This document shows positions 17,080-25,865 of a stretch of 64,000 nt of DNA, piece after piece. The DNA is from Candidatus Protochlamydia phocaeensis. Lineage in GTDB: Bacteria > Chlamydiota > Chlamydiia > Chlamydiales > Parachlamydiaceae. The DNA lies in contig NZ_FCNU01000032.1 in assembly GCF_001545115.1 (NCBI RefSeq), forward strand, positions 248,001 through 312,000, in the 5' to 3' direction. The stretch's first letter is position 1, and each line of letters starts with the position of its first letter. The position numbers were made by a program, and so were the translations under genes. The notes beneath the pieces are model-generated. The model was given only the letters and a program-made list of their open reading frames with translations, did not search any database and was not told where the DNA came from.

Positions 17080-18789
17080 ATGAAGAAAAAAACGGCTCAT
17101 TTGACATATTGGCAAATTATCTGGAGGCAATTCCGTCACCATTATTTAGGGCTGTTTGCCTTATACGCTATCTTTCTTTTTGCCCTGGCCGGCATCTACG
17201 CTCCTTTTTTAGCCTCTAGCAAACCTCTTATCGTCCAATATGATGGAGTGTGGTATTTCCCCCTTTTTCGTTATCTTTTTTTCACGGGATTTTTCACTAA
17301 GGGCTTAGATATCTTTTACAATCTCCTGATTTTTACCTTTCCTCTTTTGTTCGCTGCCTGGTTTATTTTAAAGTCCTATCCCACAAGACGCTTTTTCGCA
17401 ATTTGCTTTCTCTTGATCGCCCATCTCTTTCTCTTTATTTATTTATTCTATCGCGCTCCGCAAGATCCAGCTGCCAATCCAGCATTAAATCAAGCTAAGC
17501 AACGCGATATTCAATCGCAGCTTCAAGCGGAAAAGAACAATCCCCTGTTTATATTTCCTTCCTTAACCTGGGAGCAGGAGCTCTCTTATATGACTCCTTA
17601 TGCCAAGCTCAATCTTGCCCTTCGCTACCAGCAAAGAAAAGCGCAACAAGAGCGCCTTGCCCCCTATGCAGAGGCTTATGCGGGAAATGCCAAGCGCAAA
17701 GGCAAAAAAGAGCTGTCCATGCCCACCCTTTGGCAACTAGACCGCAATCAGGAACGGCAAAGAATCGCCAGTTACAAACATATTATTGATCAGCATGAAG
17801 ACGCTTACAAGCAGGCGAAACAAACGCTTGCCCTTTATAGAGAAAAATGCCAGAAAGACCTGGTGCCAGCTTCATCTAAGCCTATTGAATGCGATGTGCT
17901 TCAAAAATTGCCTCAGGAAGACAAAACCCGCCTTCTCCAAGCAAGGCAGCTTGTCAAAGATGTTGAATCAGCTCAAACCCATCTAGCTTATATCCGCGAT
18001 CGGCAAGAGTGGCTAGAACAGCAGCAGTCTAAATTAAAATATGAAATCATGCCGCTTTTGCGTCCCTTCCATTGGGAAGACGATGCAGGCGGAGAACAAG
18101 ATCTCAATCGCTATATTAGCTGGTGGGAGCTTACGCGCATCAATCGCAAAGACATGGTAGCCGCCTTGATCTTTGGGATAAGAGTCTCCCTTTCTGTTGG
18201 GCTGCTTGCCATTGGCCTGGCTTTGTTGATCGGGGTGCCCATTGGAGCAATGGCAGGCTATTATGGAGGAAAAATAGACATCCTGACTTACCGCTTAATT
18301 GAAATTTGGGAATCCATGCCCACTTTTTTCATGCTCCTCATGATCGTGGCCTTTTTACAAAGCAAATCCATCTTTCTTGTCATTGCCATTATCGGCTTAT
18401 TCGGTTGGACAGGATTTAGCCGTTTTGTCAGAGGGGAATTTTTTCGGCAAAAGCAGTTGCCCTATGTAGAGGCCTGCAAAGCGCAAGGATTTAATGACCG
18501 CTTCATTATGTTTTCCCACCTCTTGCCCAATGCCATCCCTCCTCTGTTGACATTGGTTCCCTTTGCCATTATGGGAGCCATTACAAGTGAGGCAGGACTG
18601 TCCTTTTTAGGCTTGGGAGAAGAAGGATCAAGTTCTTGGGGAGTCTTAATGGATGAAGGGCGTTCAGCCTTCCCTTCGGAAAGCTATCTGCTTTGGCCGC
18701 CGGCCATCCTATTAACCCTTTTGCTCGTCTCCATCGCTTTAGTAGGCGACACTCTAAGAGACGCCTTAGATCCCAAGTTGCGGCATTAA
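17080..18789 (+). CDS. Oligopeptide ABC transporter permease (OppC-like), with inserted coiled coil
   Basis: The second permease of the importer, 569 residues against about 300 for the family. The ATG at 17080 has a good AAAGGAAAT ribosome site; a longer in-frame start at 17026 would overlap the OppB-like gene and is less likely. After TM1 there are two extra hydrophobic segments (about residues 70-130) and then a long charged, Gln-rich helical stretch (about 140-330, e.g. AKQRDIQSQLQAEKNN). The conserved permease core begins with VAALIFGIRVSLSVGLLAIG and contains the EAA loop EACKAQGFNDRFIMFSHLLPN and EAGLSFLGLG. The sister ATPases are probably the pair at 27475-29306, since none is adjacent. 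Confidence 0.9.
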   Translation: MKKKTAHLTYWQIIWRQFRHHYLGLFALYAIFLFALAGIYAPFLASSKPLIVQYDGVWYFPLFRYLFFTGFFTKGLDIFYNLLIFTFPLLFAAWFILKSYPTRRFFAICFLLIAHLFLFIYLFYRAPQDPAANPALNQAKQRDIQSQLQAEKNNPLFIFPSLTWEQELSYMTPYAKLNLALRYQQRKAQQERLAPYAEAYAGNAKRKGKKELSMPTLWQLDRNQERQRIASYKHIIDQHEDAYKQAKQTLALYREKCQKDLVPASSKPIECDVLQKLPQEDKTRLLQARQLVKDVESAQTHLAYIRDRQEWLEQQQSKLKYEIMPLLRPFHWEDDAGGEQDLNRYISWWELTRINRKDMVAALIFGIRVSLSVGLLAIGLALLIGVPIGAMAGYYGGKIDILTYRLIEIWESMPTFFMLLMIVAFLQSKSIFLVIAIIGLFGWTGFSRFVRGEFFRQKQLPYVEACKAQGFNDRFIMFSHLLPNAIPPLLTLVPFAIMGAITSEAGLSFLGLGEEGSSSWGVLMDEGRSAFPSESYLLWPPAILLTLLLVSIALVGDTLRDALDPKLRH

Positions 18790-18918
18790 AGCTCGCATAG
18801 AAGACTAGCAGGCGGCTTTCATTTAAATTCCTTGAATCGCATGACAAGTCAAATCGGCCCTTTCAATTTCCTCAAATTTTTTGTAGAGCTGATTCTTAAA
18901 TTATAAAAGCTGTTGTCC

Positions 18919-18947
18919 TTGAGATCTATGCCTTTATCGCTTATACT
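18919..18947 (+). promoter_or_regulatory. Sigma-70-type promoter
   Basis: TTGAGA (18919-18924), 17-bp spacer, TATACT (18942-18947). Transcription would begin near 18954, which places the start codon at 18997 (after GGAGG) rather than at the in-frame ATG further upstream. Confidence 0.65.
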
Positions 18948-18996
18948 ATCTGCCGAATATTTCCCATCCCTGCAATTTTTTATCTTTGGAGGTCGC

Positions 18997-20118
18997 ATGT
19001 CTTTTCCTATTTTAACAGTTAGTAAGGAATTATCTGGTAGCATTCCACTAACAACTCAATCTATTCATACCTATAAGAGCGCTTTACAAAAAGAAATTAA
19101 TCAACTGCGAGGCGCGATCGATAATCAAAATCAAAAGATTCAATCGGCTCATACAAAAAAACTTAAACAGCGCTTATTAGCAACAAAAAAACAAATTGAA
19201 GAATTCCTCTCGCAACGCGAAATTGCATTAGTTCAATTAAATCAAACGGTTCTCACAATTCTTTCTCAATCGCCTCATTCGCTTCAAAGGGAAAGCGTAA
19301 AAGTAAAGACTAAAAAACAGGTTAAGCAAGTCGCAACACCTATAGCTATAAAAGTTAACCCATCAACGGATTCTTCCATTCAGGCAATAATGAAAGAGAA
19401 AGCCGCCAAGCCTGACGCTTCCTCAACACTTGATGCCCCTTTCTCTACTGTTCCTTCTTCTGACCAAGCGACAGCTGAAACAAGCGAAGCTCCTCTTGAA
19501 GCGACTCTTTCAAGTCCGTCTCCTTCTAGTGAAATAACAGAAGAAAAAGCCGTCAAGCCTGATGCGCCTTTTTCTGCCTTTCTTTCTTCCGATCAACCGA
19601 CAACTCAAACAAGTGAAGCTCCTCTTGAAGTGACTCTTTCAAGCCCGTCCCCTTCTAGTGAAATAACAGAAAAAAAAGCGACCACGCTTGAAGTCCATTC
19701 AAAACCAGACTCGTCGTCTTCTAAGCCATTAAACAAAAAAGAAATCAAGTGGTATAACGTGCGTCACTGGTCTTGGTTAAAAACAGCGTTTGTAGGAACG
19801 GCTATTTTGGCCGGGGCTTATTTCTTCTATCAGAAGCGGTCCTCTATTTCTTCTTCTTTAACGCGTTTAATACAAGGACCCACTCCTAACCCAGAGACAG
19901 CGCCCTTATTAATGTCTTCTGAATCTCCCCCTCCCACAGCAAACAACAGAGATAGTTATTTCTCCCAGCTTTACAAGAATTTGCATGATACCATCCATTA
20001 TTATCTAAAAGACAAGGGACATAGTCTAGATTGGTTAGTCAGGCACAATAAAATTAGTGAAGATTTGAAGAAATGGATAGAAGAAAAGGGAAAAATGCAA
20101 AAACATTGGAATAGATAA
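18997..20118 (+). CDS. Hypothetical single-TM protein with Ser/Pro-rich tandem repeats
   Basis: A 373-residue protein of unknown function. The start at 18997 is set by TTTGGAGGTCGC and by the promoter just upstream. Residues about 20-90 form a coiled coil (KSALQKEINQLRGAIDNQNQ). Then two tandem repeats of 49 and 43 residues follow, each ending in SSPSPSSEITE (DNA 19399-19545 and 19546-19674). A TM segment near residues 262-280 (TAFVGTAILAGAYFFY) is followed by a soluble C-terminus with DWLVRHNKISEDLKKW. The layout (coiled coil, disordered repeat region, single TM, tail) resembles surface or inclusion-membrane proteins of chlamydiae, but it lacks the bilobed hydrophobic domain of classical Inc proteins. 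Confidence 0.75.
   Translation: MSFPILTVSKELSGSIPLTTQSIHTYKSALQKEINQLRGAIDNQNQKIQSAHTKKLKQRLLATKKQIEEFLSQREIALVQLNQTVLTILSQSPHSLQRESVKVKTKKQVKQVATPIAIKVNPSTDSSIQAIMKEKAAKPDASSTLDAPFSTVPSSDQATAETSEAPLEATLSSPSPSSEITEEKAVKPDAPFSAFLSSDQPTTQTSEAPLEVTLSSPSPSSEITEKKATTLEVHSKPDSSSSKPLNKKEIKWYNVRHWSWLKTAFVGTAILAGAYFFYQKRSSISSSLTRLIQGPTPNPETAPLLMSSESPPPTANNRDSYFSQLYKNLHDTIHYYLKDKGHSLDWLVRHNKISEDLKKWIEEKGKMQKHWNR
19399..19674 (+). repeat. Two tandem in-gene repeats (147 bp and about 129 bp)
   Basis: Each copy starts with AAAGCCG.CAAGCCTGA and ends with TCTAGTGAAATAACAGAA. The second copy lacks six codons (SSTLDA) found in the first. Nucleotide similarity is high, so the duplication is fairly recent. 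Confidence 0.8.
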
Positions 20119-20161
20119 CCAAACGGCAACGCAGCTGCACAAAATTGCCCTTCTACCGCGA

Positions 20162-20196
20162 CCCTAATTGCGCTAATAAAGCGCAATTAGGGTTTT
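20162..20196. terminator. Terminator between convergent genes
   Basis: CCCTAATTGCGC and GCGCAATTAGGG make a perfect 12-bp stem with a 7-nt loop, followed by TTTTCATTT on the plus strand. It serves the repeat protein gene and possibly the opposing USP gene. Confidence 0.85.
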
Positions 20197-20225
20197 CATT
20201 TGGCTATAAAATAGCTTTTGAGGGG

Positions 20226-22289
20226 TTAAGCCTGGCCGACTTCATCAACGGGAATCTTTTCGAGCATCAACATATAGGCGCCTGCATTATTAACCTGTTC
20301 TGAAGAACATGGGCGCGAGACTGAATCGTTGCACGAATACCATTGGTCTCCCCTTCTAACAAAGGAAGTATAATGGCCGCCTTGCGTCGATTTTCCGCTG
20401 TGGTTCACGCAACTGACCAGCCTATATAGGACCGGCTTATCGGAACCTGGATTAACCAAGTGAGCTAAATCGATGTTATCCTTATCAAAGGCGAAGGAAT
20501 CGGCAATCCTAAAAGGACCCGTTTTATCATACCCATAGCGTTTAAGTTGGAAGCAAATCACTGCGGGAGGATTTTTATCAGCAATACTTAACTCGCGCTC
20601 ATACTCGTCAAGGACAACTTCTCCGTCTTCTAATTCGACCCTCCAAGCATTAATCTCATCCTTGATTTTTTCAGCAGCATTCTCTTTAATTAATTGCTCC
20701 AGGCTTTTTTTCTGGCCCGGCTTGCTAATGCTTAAGGGAAAGACTTGAAAAGGCTCTGTCTGGCTGCTTTCCAAATGGATGGCTTCCGGCATGACATCAT
20801 CTGCTTGATCTATTGCCTGTTCATTTGCTTCGAGAACGAGATCTTTGGCAAGCGGAGGCTGATACTCCCCTTTTGTCTTTGTCTTCAAATTAAACGCATA
20901 ATTCATTGCCTGCAAAATAACCGCACAGAAATCAGATGAATCTTGCTGCTCCAAGCGATCCTCTTTTATCAATGTCGGATGAACGCCTGCGTCAAAAACA
21001 GCATTGCGTAAGCTGACTAGCGCTTGATTCAATTTTTTTGGCGTGGCATCCGCACTTTGGTAGGCCTGGACCAAGTTAATTAATTTTTCCTTAACGGGTT
21101 TCCATTTTTCATAGTCATTCTTTCTCGCTTGATAAGCTTTTTCTGTTTCATTTGCCCCTTTTACGGGCGGCTTTCCAATAGATAGCTCTTCGAGCTTGTT
21201 TAAAAGCGAAGGACTAGACAATAAAGCTTGCATCGTTGAAATGGCATAGCAATTATTTCCGCCATTGATTATTCCAATCGGAGGGCGTTCAATGGCTGAG
21301 CAGGAAGAAGGGGATGAAGATAATTTGCTAGACGCTAGCGACTCTGCCAATAAAGACTCTTGCAGCAGGGCTTCCAATTCCTTGTTTTTCCCTATCGTTT
21401 GAGACTTTGGTCCTTCTCCCAGGGATTTTTTGTGCGCATCCAAGCAACGCAAATAAATTGTCTTATTCCATTCAAAATTCGCATCTTGCTTGTCAGCCTT
21501 AGTTAAATTTTCATAGGCTTTATTCAATAATTGGCAAAAAGGCTCTTCTTTTTCCGCTATTTTTTGGTTTAGCTTTTCTTCTAAATTCGCGAATTTATTT
21601 TCTAATACCTCAATTTCTTCCATTATCGAATTAAAGCCTTCGATAATTTGATATTTCGTTTGTAACTCTTTAAATAAATCTTTATTCTGCTGAATTTCCA
21701 CATAAATCTGAGATAAGTGCGTCAAATCCTTGTCATTATCAAATGTCAGCTTCTTCACAGCGGAATCAAGCCCTTTAAACTCGTTGTCAATGTCTTTGAG
21801 CACTTCTTGTACAAGACTGGGACGATCGACCGGCTGCATGTTACTTAAATCAGATTCGCTTTTTGAGGGAGATGTTTCCGTCGATGTAGGAATTGGAACA
21901 GAAGGCGCCTTGCCCGCCTGGGGTTTTTCCTTTACTTGTGGATCTATCACCAGCATGCTAGGCTTGCTTGCTTGATTGACTTTATCTTTGCGTTTTTGCT
22001 CTAGCTGTCCAAAAATTTGATTGGCTTTTTCCGCCGAATAAGTGACGGCCACTCGTTTTTTTAAATAACTTTCCTGTGTAGAGTACTCTTTATCGATGAG
22101 ATTCAAATCTAATTTAGAAAATTCCTTAGCGACTCGTGTTAAATGCGTTTCTCGATAAAAACCAAAAATATTGCGCAAGACTCTTTGAAACAAATTTAAT
22201 TGCTTTATTTCTAATTTCTTTGAGTCATTATTTACAAACAAATAGGATTTACTCCATAGATTTGATTGTAAAGGTCCTAACGCGCCCAT
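20226..22289 (-). CDS. USP-type ubiquitin-specific protease (deubiquitinase) homologue
   Basis: A 687-residue protein with a C-terminal ubiquitin-specific protease (peptidase C19) domain. The Cys box is GIINGGNNCYAISTMQALL with catalytic C347, the equivalent of eukaryotic GLxNxGNTCYxNSxLQ. The His box is VNHSGKSTQGGHYTSFVRRG with H639, followed by WYSCNDS with D655 as the likely third residue. A further block, PPAVICFQLKRYGYD, matches the conserved USP LxRF region. USP enzymes remove ubiquitin from host proteins; the family is essentially eukaryotic, so this is a strong candidate host-targeting effector. The first 340 residues are helical, with a coiled coil around 205-260. The ATG at 22289 after ATAGGTAG is preferred to a TTG 14 codons upstream. 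No signal peptide is present, as expected for type III secretion. Confidence 0.88.
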   Translation of the reverse strand: MGALGPLQSNLWSKSYLFVNNDSKKLEIKQLNLFQRVLRNIFGFYRETHLTRVAKEFSKLDLNLIDKEYSTQESYLKKRVAVTYSAEKANQIFGQLEQKRKDKVNQASKPSMLVIDPQVKEKPQAGKAPSVPIPTSTETSPSKSESDLSNMQPVDRPSLVQEVLKDIDNEFKGLDSAVKKLTFDNDKDLTHLSQIYVEIQQNKDLFKELQTKYQIIEGFNSIMEEIEVLENKFANLEEKLNQKIAEKEEPFCQLLNKAYENLTKADKQDANFEWNKTIYLRCLDAHKKSLGEGPKSQTIGKNKELEALLQESLLAESLASSKLSSSPSSCSAIERPPIGIINGGNNCYAISTMQALLSSPSLLNKLEELSIGKPPVKGANETEKAYQARKNDYEKWKPVKEKLINLVQAYQSADATPKKLNQALVSLRNAVFDAGVHPTLIKEDRLEQQDSSDFCAVILQAMNYAFNLKTKTKGEYQPPLAKDLVLEANEQAIDQADDVMPEAIHLESSQTEPFQVFPLSISKPGQKKSLEQLIKENAAEKIKDEINAWRVELEDGEVVLDEYERELSIADKNPPAVICFQLKRYGYDKTGPFRIADSFAFDKDNIDLAHLVNPGSDKPVLYRLVSCVNHSGKSTQGGHYTSFVRRGDQWYSCNDSVSRPCSSEQVNNAGAYMLMLEKIPVDEVGQA

Positions 22290-22445
22290 AATTCTACCTA
22301 TTATTGATTCAAAAATAAAATTATTAAACAAAATGATTAAGGTTTAATAAATTAAATATTAATTATACGCAATAACAATTAATTACTCAATTATATCTTT
22401 CATTATAACATTATTTTCCATAAAAATATAAGTTTGTTTTATTTT

Positions 22446-22617
22446 TAATAACTTGAGTTTGAAGTTTTTTGCTCTTTCGACTACGCCAAAGCTGCGGAGA
22501 TGAACAAATGGCAAAGCGGTCCATATTAAAAAATAGGGACCGTCTCGCCATTTTTCATCTGCAAGGGCTTTCCCGTCAGTCAAAAGGATAAAAAAACTCC
22601 AAACTCAGGTTAATAAA
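22446..22617. repeat. Complete copy of palindromic repeat family A
   Basis: A long imperfect palindrome of about 172 bp. The left side starts AATAACTTGAGTTTGAAG and the right side, reverse-complemented, starts TTATTAACCTGAGTTTGGAG; the arms match over about 75-80 bp and meet near GGTCC/GGACC around 22525-22545. It codes for nothing and closely resembles the copy at 58257-58430. The structure fits a MITE-like or REP-like element. Confidence 0.85.
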
Positions 22618-22681
22618 GCTAGAGACAGGCCGGTCTTTTAATCGAAGCCATTAAACCGGTTATCAACAAAAAATTTAATTT

Positions 22682-23407
22682 TTATTGAGAAACCGATTCT
22701 ACATCTGATAGATGATGAATGTGTTCTTCGTAAAAGGTCTGTCCATTGACTTGACGGACAGATTGATTTTTCCACGTTCCGTTTGCATGAGGCTTACCAT
22801 TGCGATCGAAGGAAAGGGAGACATTTCCATGAGGGCCTGAACCGTATAGGCTGGAAGGCTTGGTTTTTCTATAGCGGGCATAGCGATCCATTGTCGCTTG
22901 AAGATATTTTTCTGCTAAATCTAATTGTTTTACATCGGAAGAGGGGGAAGGATTTAATTTTTCCTTCTTAATTTTCTCAATCTTTTGATTAAGTCTATTA
23001 AGTCTGGGTTTTTCAGCGTCCATGCCGCATTCTCTGGTCGTTAGAATGGTCGTAGCGGTTGCATTTGAAAGCCAGGCACAAATTCCGCCAACAATGACGG
23101 CTCCAATGGGTCCGAATGTGACCCCGCCCAGTAACCCGCCTCCGATTCCGGCTGCAGAATTGACCCCGACTTGGCATATTGATCTTTCTTCCAAACGAAG
23201 CCGGGTCTCAAATTCTTCCCGTTCTTCTTGAGTTTTAAGTGCTTCTTTCGATAAATGCTGGACCCTGAGCTCTTCTTCGTCCATTTGCTTTAAGAAAGGA
23301 CACAATTTTGCCTGTTGCAATTCGGGAGAAGCTTTAACAAGCATATCCTTTCCTTGAGGAATCACCGATGGAATATTGACATTGGTTTCAATAAAATTAG
23401 AAATCAT
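22682..23407 (-). CDS. Hypothetical protein with glycine-rich membrane hairpin
   Basis: A protein of about 241 residues, function not recognised. After a helical charged first third (EELRVQHLSKEALKTQEEREEFETRLRLEER) it has a Gly/Ala-rich hydrophobic stretch at about residues 84-118 (VNSAAGIGGGLLGGVTFGPI, AVIVGGICAWLS), of the glycine-zipper type that often forms a membrane hairpin. A charged second half with LDLAEKYLQATMDRYARYRK follows, and a polar C-terminus rich in Gly, Asn and His. The ATG at 23407 is chosen over a TTG at 23425; neither has a ribosome binding site. It lies between palindromic repeats of both families, and may be an accessory gene. A hairpin with short loop between two charged parts is compatible with an inclusion-membrane protein, but this is not established. 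Confidence 0.65.
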   Translation of the reverse strand: MISNFIETNVNIPSVIPQGKDMLVKASPELQQAKLCPFLKQMDEEELRVQHLSKEALKTQEEREEFETRLRLEERSICQVGVNSAAGIGGGLLGGVTFGPIGAVIVGGICAWLSNATATTILTTRECGMDAEKPRLNRLNQKIEKIKKEKLNPSPSSDVKQLDLAEKYLQATMDRYARYRKTKPSSLYGSGPHGNVSLSFDRNGKPHANGTWKNQSVRQVNGQTFYEEHIHHLSDVESVSQ

Positions 23408-23437
23408 TTTTAACCATTTAAGCAATTATTAAAATGC

Positions 23438-23600
23438 GCGTCGAAGTTGTCCTAAAACCGCTAAGAGCCTAGATTCGAGTTCTTTTTGCCCAGAAGCCGA
23501 TGTGATATAGCGGACCCGATTCACTCGATATAGCCTGCTATATCACGTCGGCTTTCGGGGAGAAAATATTCTCAAATCTAGATTAGGGTGGTTTTAATCG
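23438..23600. repeat. Complete copy of palindromic repeat family B
   Basis: An imperfect palindrome of about 160 bp. The arms contain TAAAACC, a CTAGATTCGAG / CTCAAATCTAG pair, and an almost perfect inner stem GCCGATGTGATATAGC / GCTATATCACGTCGGC. The outer sequence CTAAAACCGCTAA, read on the other strand, matches the right arm of the copy at 58437-58621 (AGCGATTTTAGGACAGCTTC). Confidence 0.8.
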
Positions 23601-23736
23601 CCCTCTTAGCTCAAAAGGGCTCAGTTAATCATTTATTCCTCAAGGCCCATGTTTACGTTTCAATCCTTATTTCTCAACTAAAAGATAAGTTAATTGATTG
23701 CAGCATCATGGATTTGCAATTCAACAAACTAGCCTC

Positions 23737-24327
23737 TTATTTAGCAGGCGCTTCCGCTTCGGATTCAATATGCGTAGGAAACTCTTTGCGAATGCCGGGA
23801 TAGTAATAAGCTGAAAATGTCACGGCCAGGGTACCAATGATTTTTTCTTCTTGATTGAAGAGGGCGACGGCTTGATATTCGCGCAAAGGCCAATCATAGC
23901 GAATAAAATCTAATACAGACGGCCATTGATGAGGGGTATCAAAAGCAATCTCTATTGACTTGCCGGGTTCGATTGAAGGAAGGTTTTTTTTCTCTGTTTG
24001 AAAAATCACGCTTGTTGGCTCATTCTCCAATGGCTTGGTAAACGCATAACGCACATAGAGTTCTCCAGACAGGCTGGGCCGAGTGCCTTTATTTTCAACA
24101 GCGACTACAATTTTGACAGAGGTACCCGGTTGGACTTTTCCTGTTTGGTCTTGTGGAATCGGCTTGAGTGGTTGAACGTGAATCTGGCCTTGTAAAATAG
24201 CTCGTTGAGGAGCCTGTGAATTGCTTTGTCCATAGCCTAGACGAGCTAGCATGAGAAGGCCGACTAAAACGAACAGGGCCGTTCTAAAAATCCAGCGGTT
24301 GGATGAAGATCTTTGATTGTCAGACAT
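23737..24327 (-). CDS. Hypothetical exported protein
   Basis: A 196-residue protein with a basic N-terminus and a hydrophobic signal or anchor at residues 12-34 (IFRTALFVLVGLLMLARLGYGQ). The rest is beta-rich with a pattern of an immunoglobulin-like or CARDB-type fold: a strand region HVQPLKPIPQDQ, VQPGTSVKIVVAVENKGTRPSLSGELYVRY, and IEPGKSIEIAFD. Such sequences occur in extracytoplasmic proteins of chlamydiae without known function. It lies 115 bp downstream of the phosphate transporter gene on the same strand and may share its transcript. The ATG at 24327 follows GAGGAAGAAAACGC, an acceptable ribosome site. Confidence 0.75.
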   Translation of the reverse strand: MSDNQRSSSNRWIFRTALFVLVGLLMLARLGYGQSNSQAPQRAILQGQIHVQPLKPIPQDQTGKVQPGTSVKIVVAVENKGTRPSLSGELYVRYAFTKPLENEPTSVIFQTEKKNLPSIEPGKSIEIAFDTPHQWPSVLDFIRYDWPLREYQAVALFNQEEKIIGTLAVTFSAYYYPGIRKEFPTHIESEAEAPAK

Positions 24328-24442
24328 GCGTTTTCTTCCTCACTTGTTATACACAAATGAATGCAAAAATTGGCATGCAAATAGCCTATATTCAATCTTT
24401 GAATTCATTTATGCATAAATCGGTTTTAGTCTTTCTACTGGT

Positions 24443-25858
24443 TTAACCAAAAATGGCATGCAGAGGATAAAATAAGGCGACAGCCAATATCGCTCCGATT
24501 GGAACAGTCACAATCCAAGAGATGACAATATCTCGAGTGGTAGTCAAATTGACGGCTTCAAGGCCGCGGGCGAAGCCAACTCCTAACACTGCTCCAACCA
24601 ATGTATGGGTGGTAGAAACGGGCATTCCCAAGCGGGAAGCCAATACAATCGTGGCCGCAGCTCCGAATTCGGCGGCAAAGCCGCGGCTTGGAGTTAACTC
24701 CGTAATTTTTTTTCCAATTGTTTCAATCACCCGCCAGCCCCATGTCGCCAATCCCACCACAATTCCAACTCCACCTAAAGATAAGGCCCAAGTGGGAACG
24801 GGAGCATCGACGGCAAATAGGCCTGTGGTCAAAATGGCCACTGCGGCCGACAAAGGGCCAATGGCATTAGCAACATCATTCGCACCATGGGCAAATGCCA
24901 TCATGCAAGCGCTCATGATCTGCAAATAGGCAAAAATCTTTTCCACCTTGCTATATTCGTCATGGCTGATAGATACTTCCTGCCGCTGTTGAAGGGAACG
25001 GGCCAATCCATCCACTTCCTCCACCAACAAGCTCGTTGTGTATTGAATTTCGCCGCTTGTTTTTTCCCTCACTCTTTGCAAATGCTTACGCGCTTTTTCT
25101 AAAGATTGCATGGTATCAGGGTCAAAAACCGGCGCATGCTTCTCCTCCTTGACATAAGGAATGCGCCTCACTGCAAAATAGCTTAAAATAGAAGCGATCA
25201 AACCAGCCCCTACTGTCAACGCGATTTTTTGATACAAATTTAAATTCAAATTTAAATTCCGGAATCCTTCAAAGACAAGGATCAAAGCCAAGATCGCAAC
25301 GACGATAAACACAATAAAAGGCGTCAGCCGGCGCGTGGCTTCAAAAGGGTTCCTCGCATAAAAAATCTTCTTCCTTAAGATCGAGAAAATATAATAGCCC
25401 AATACCCCGCCTAAAAGAGGAGAAAGAATCCAACTGGTGAAGATAAAGCCGACTTCTTTCCAATAAATCGCCTCTATTCCGCCTACAACAGCTCCGAATC
25501 CCACGATAGCCCCTACAATGGAATGCGTCGTAGAGACAGGCCAGCCGAAGTAGGACGCTAGCTGCAACCAAATTCCCGCAGAGGCCAGAGAAGCGAGCAT
25601 CCCATAGACGAGCGTTCTGGGATCATTCGCAAAAAGATCGGGATTAATAATTCCGCTTTGCATGGTTTTGGACACATGCGAGCCGAAGAAAAAGGCGCCT
25701 GAAAATTCCAAAATAGCCGCCACAATCACCGCACGGCGCAAAGTAAGGGCTCCAGATCCGACTGAAGTACCCATTGCATTGGCAACATCATTGGCGCCGA
25801 TATTCCACGCCATATAAAAGCCGGTGACTAAAATTAAAATGAGCAAAGCTGTATCCAT
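24443..25858 (-). CDS. pit: Inorganic phosphate transporter, PiT family
   Basis: A 471-residue PHO4/PiT permease that brings phosphate in with protons or sodium. Both inverted family signatures are present: GANDVANAMGTSVGSGALT near the N-terminus and HGANDVANAIGPLSA in the second half, each followed by GxPVSTTH (GWPVSTTHSIVGAIVGFG and GMPVSTTHTLVGAVLG). About ten membrane segments flank a charged cytoplasmic loop around residues 235-305 (KHAPVFDPDTMQSLEKARKH). It begins 7 bp after a DUF47 gene, the common PiT accessory, and the two are surely one operon. Chlamydiae typically keep this pair. Confidence 0.95.
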   Translation of the reverse strand: MDTALLILILVTGFYMAWNIGANDVANAMGTSVGSGALTLRRAVIVAAILEFSGAFFFGSHVSKTMQSGIINPDLFANDPRTLVYGMLASLASAGIWLQLASYFGWPVSTTHSIVGAIVGFGAVVGGIEAIYWKEVGFIFTSWILSPLLGGVLGYYIFSILRKKIFYARNPFEATRRLTPFIVFIVVAILALILVFEGFRNLNLNLNLYQKIALTVGAGLIASILSYFAVRRIPYVKEEKHAPVFDPDTMQSLEKARKHLQRVREKTSGEIQYTTSLLVEEVDGLARSLQQRQEVSISHDEYSKVEKIFAYLQIMSACMMAFAHGANDVANAIGPLSAAVAILTTGLFAVDAPVPTWALSLGGVGIVVGLATWGWRVIETIGKKITELTPSRGFAAEFGAAATIVLASRLGMPVSTTHTLVGAVLGVGFARGLEAVNLTTTRDIVISWIVTVPIGAILAVALFYPLHAIFG

Positions 25859-25865
25859 AAACCTT

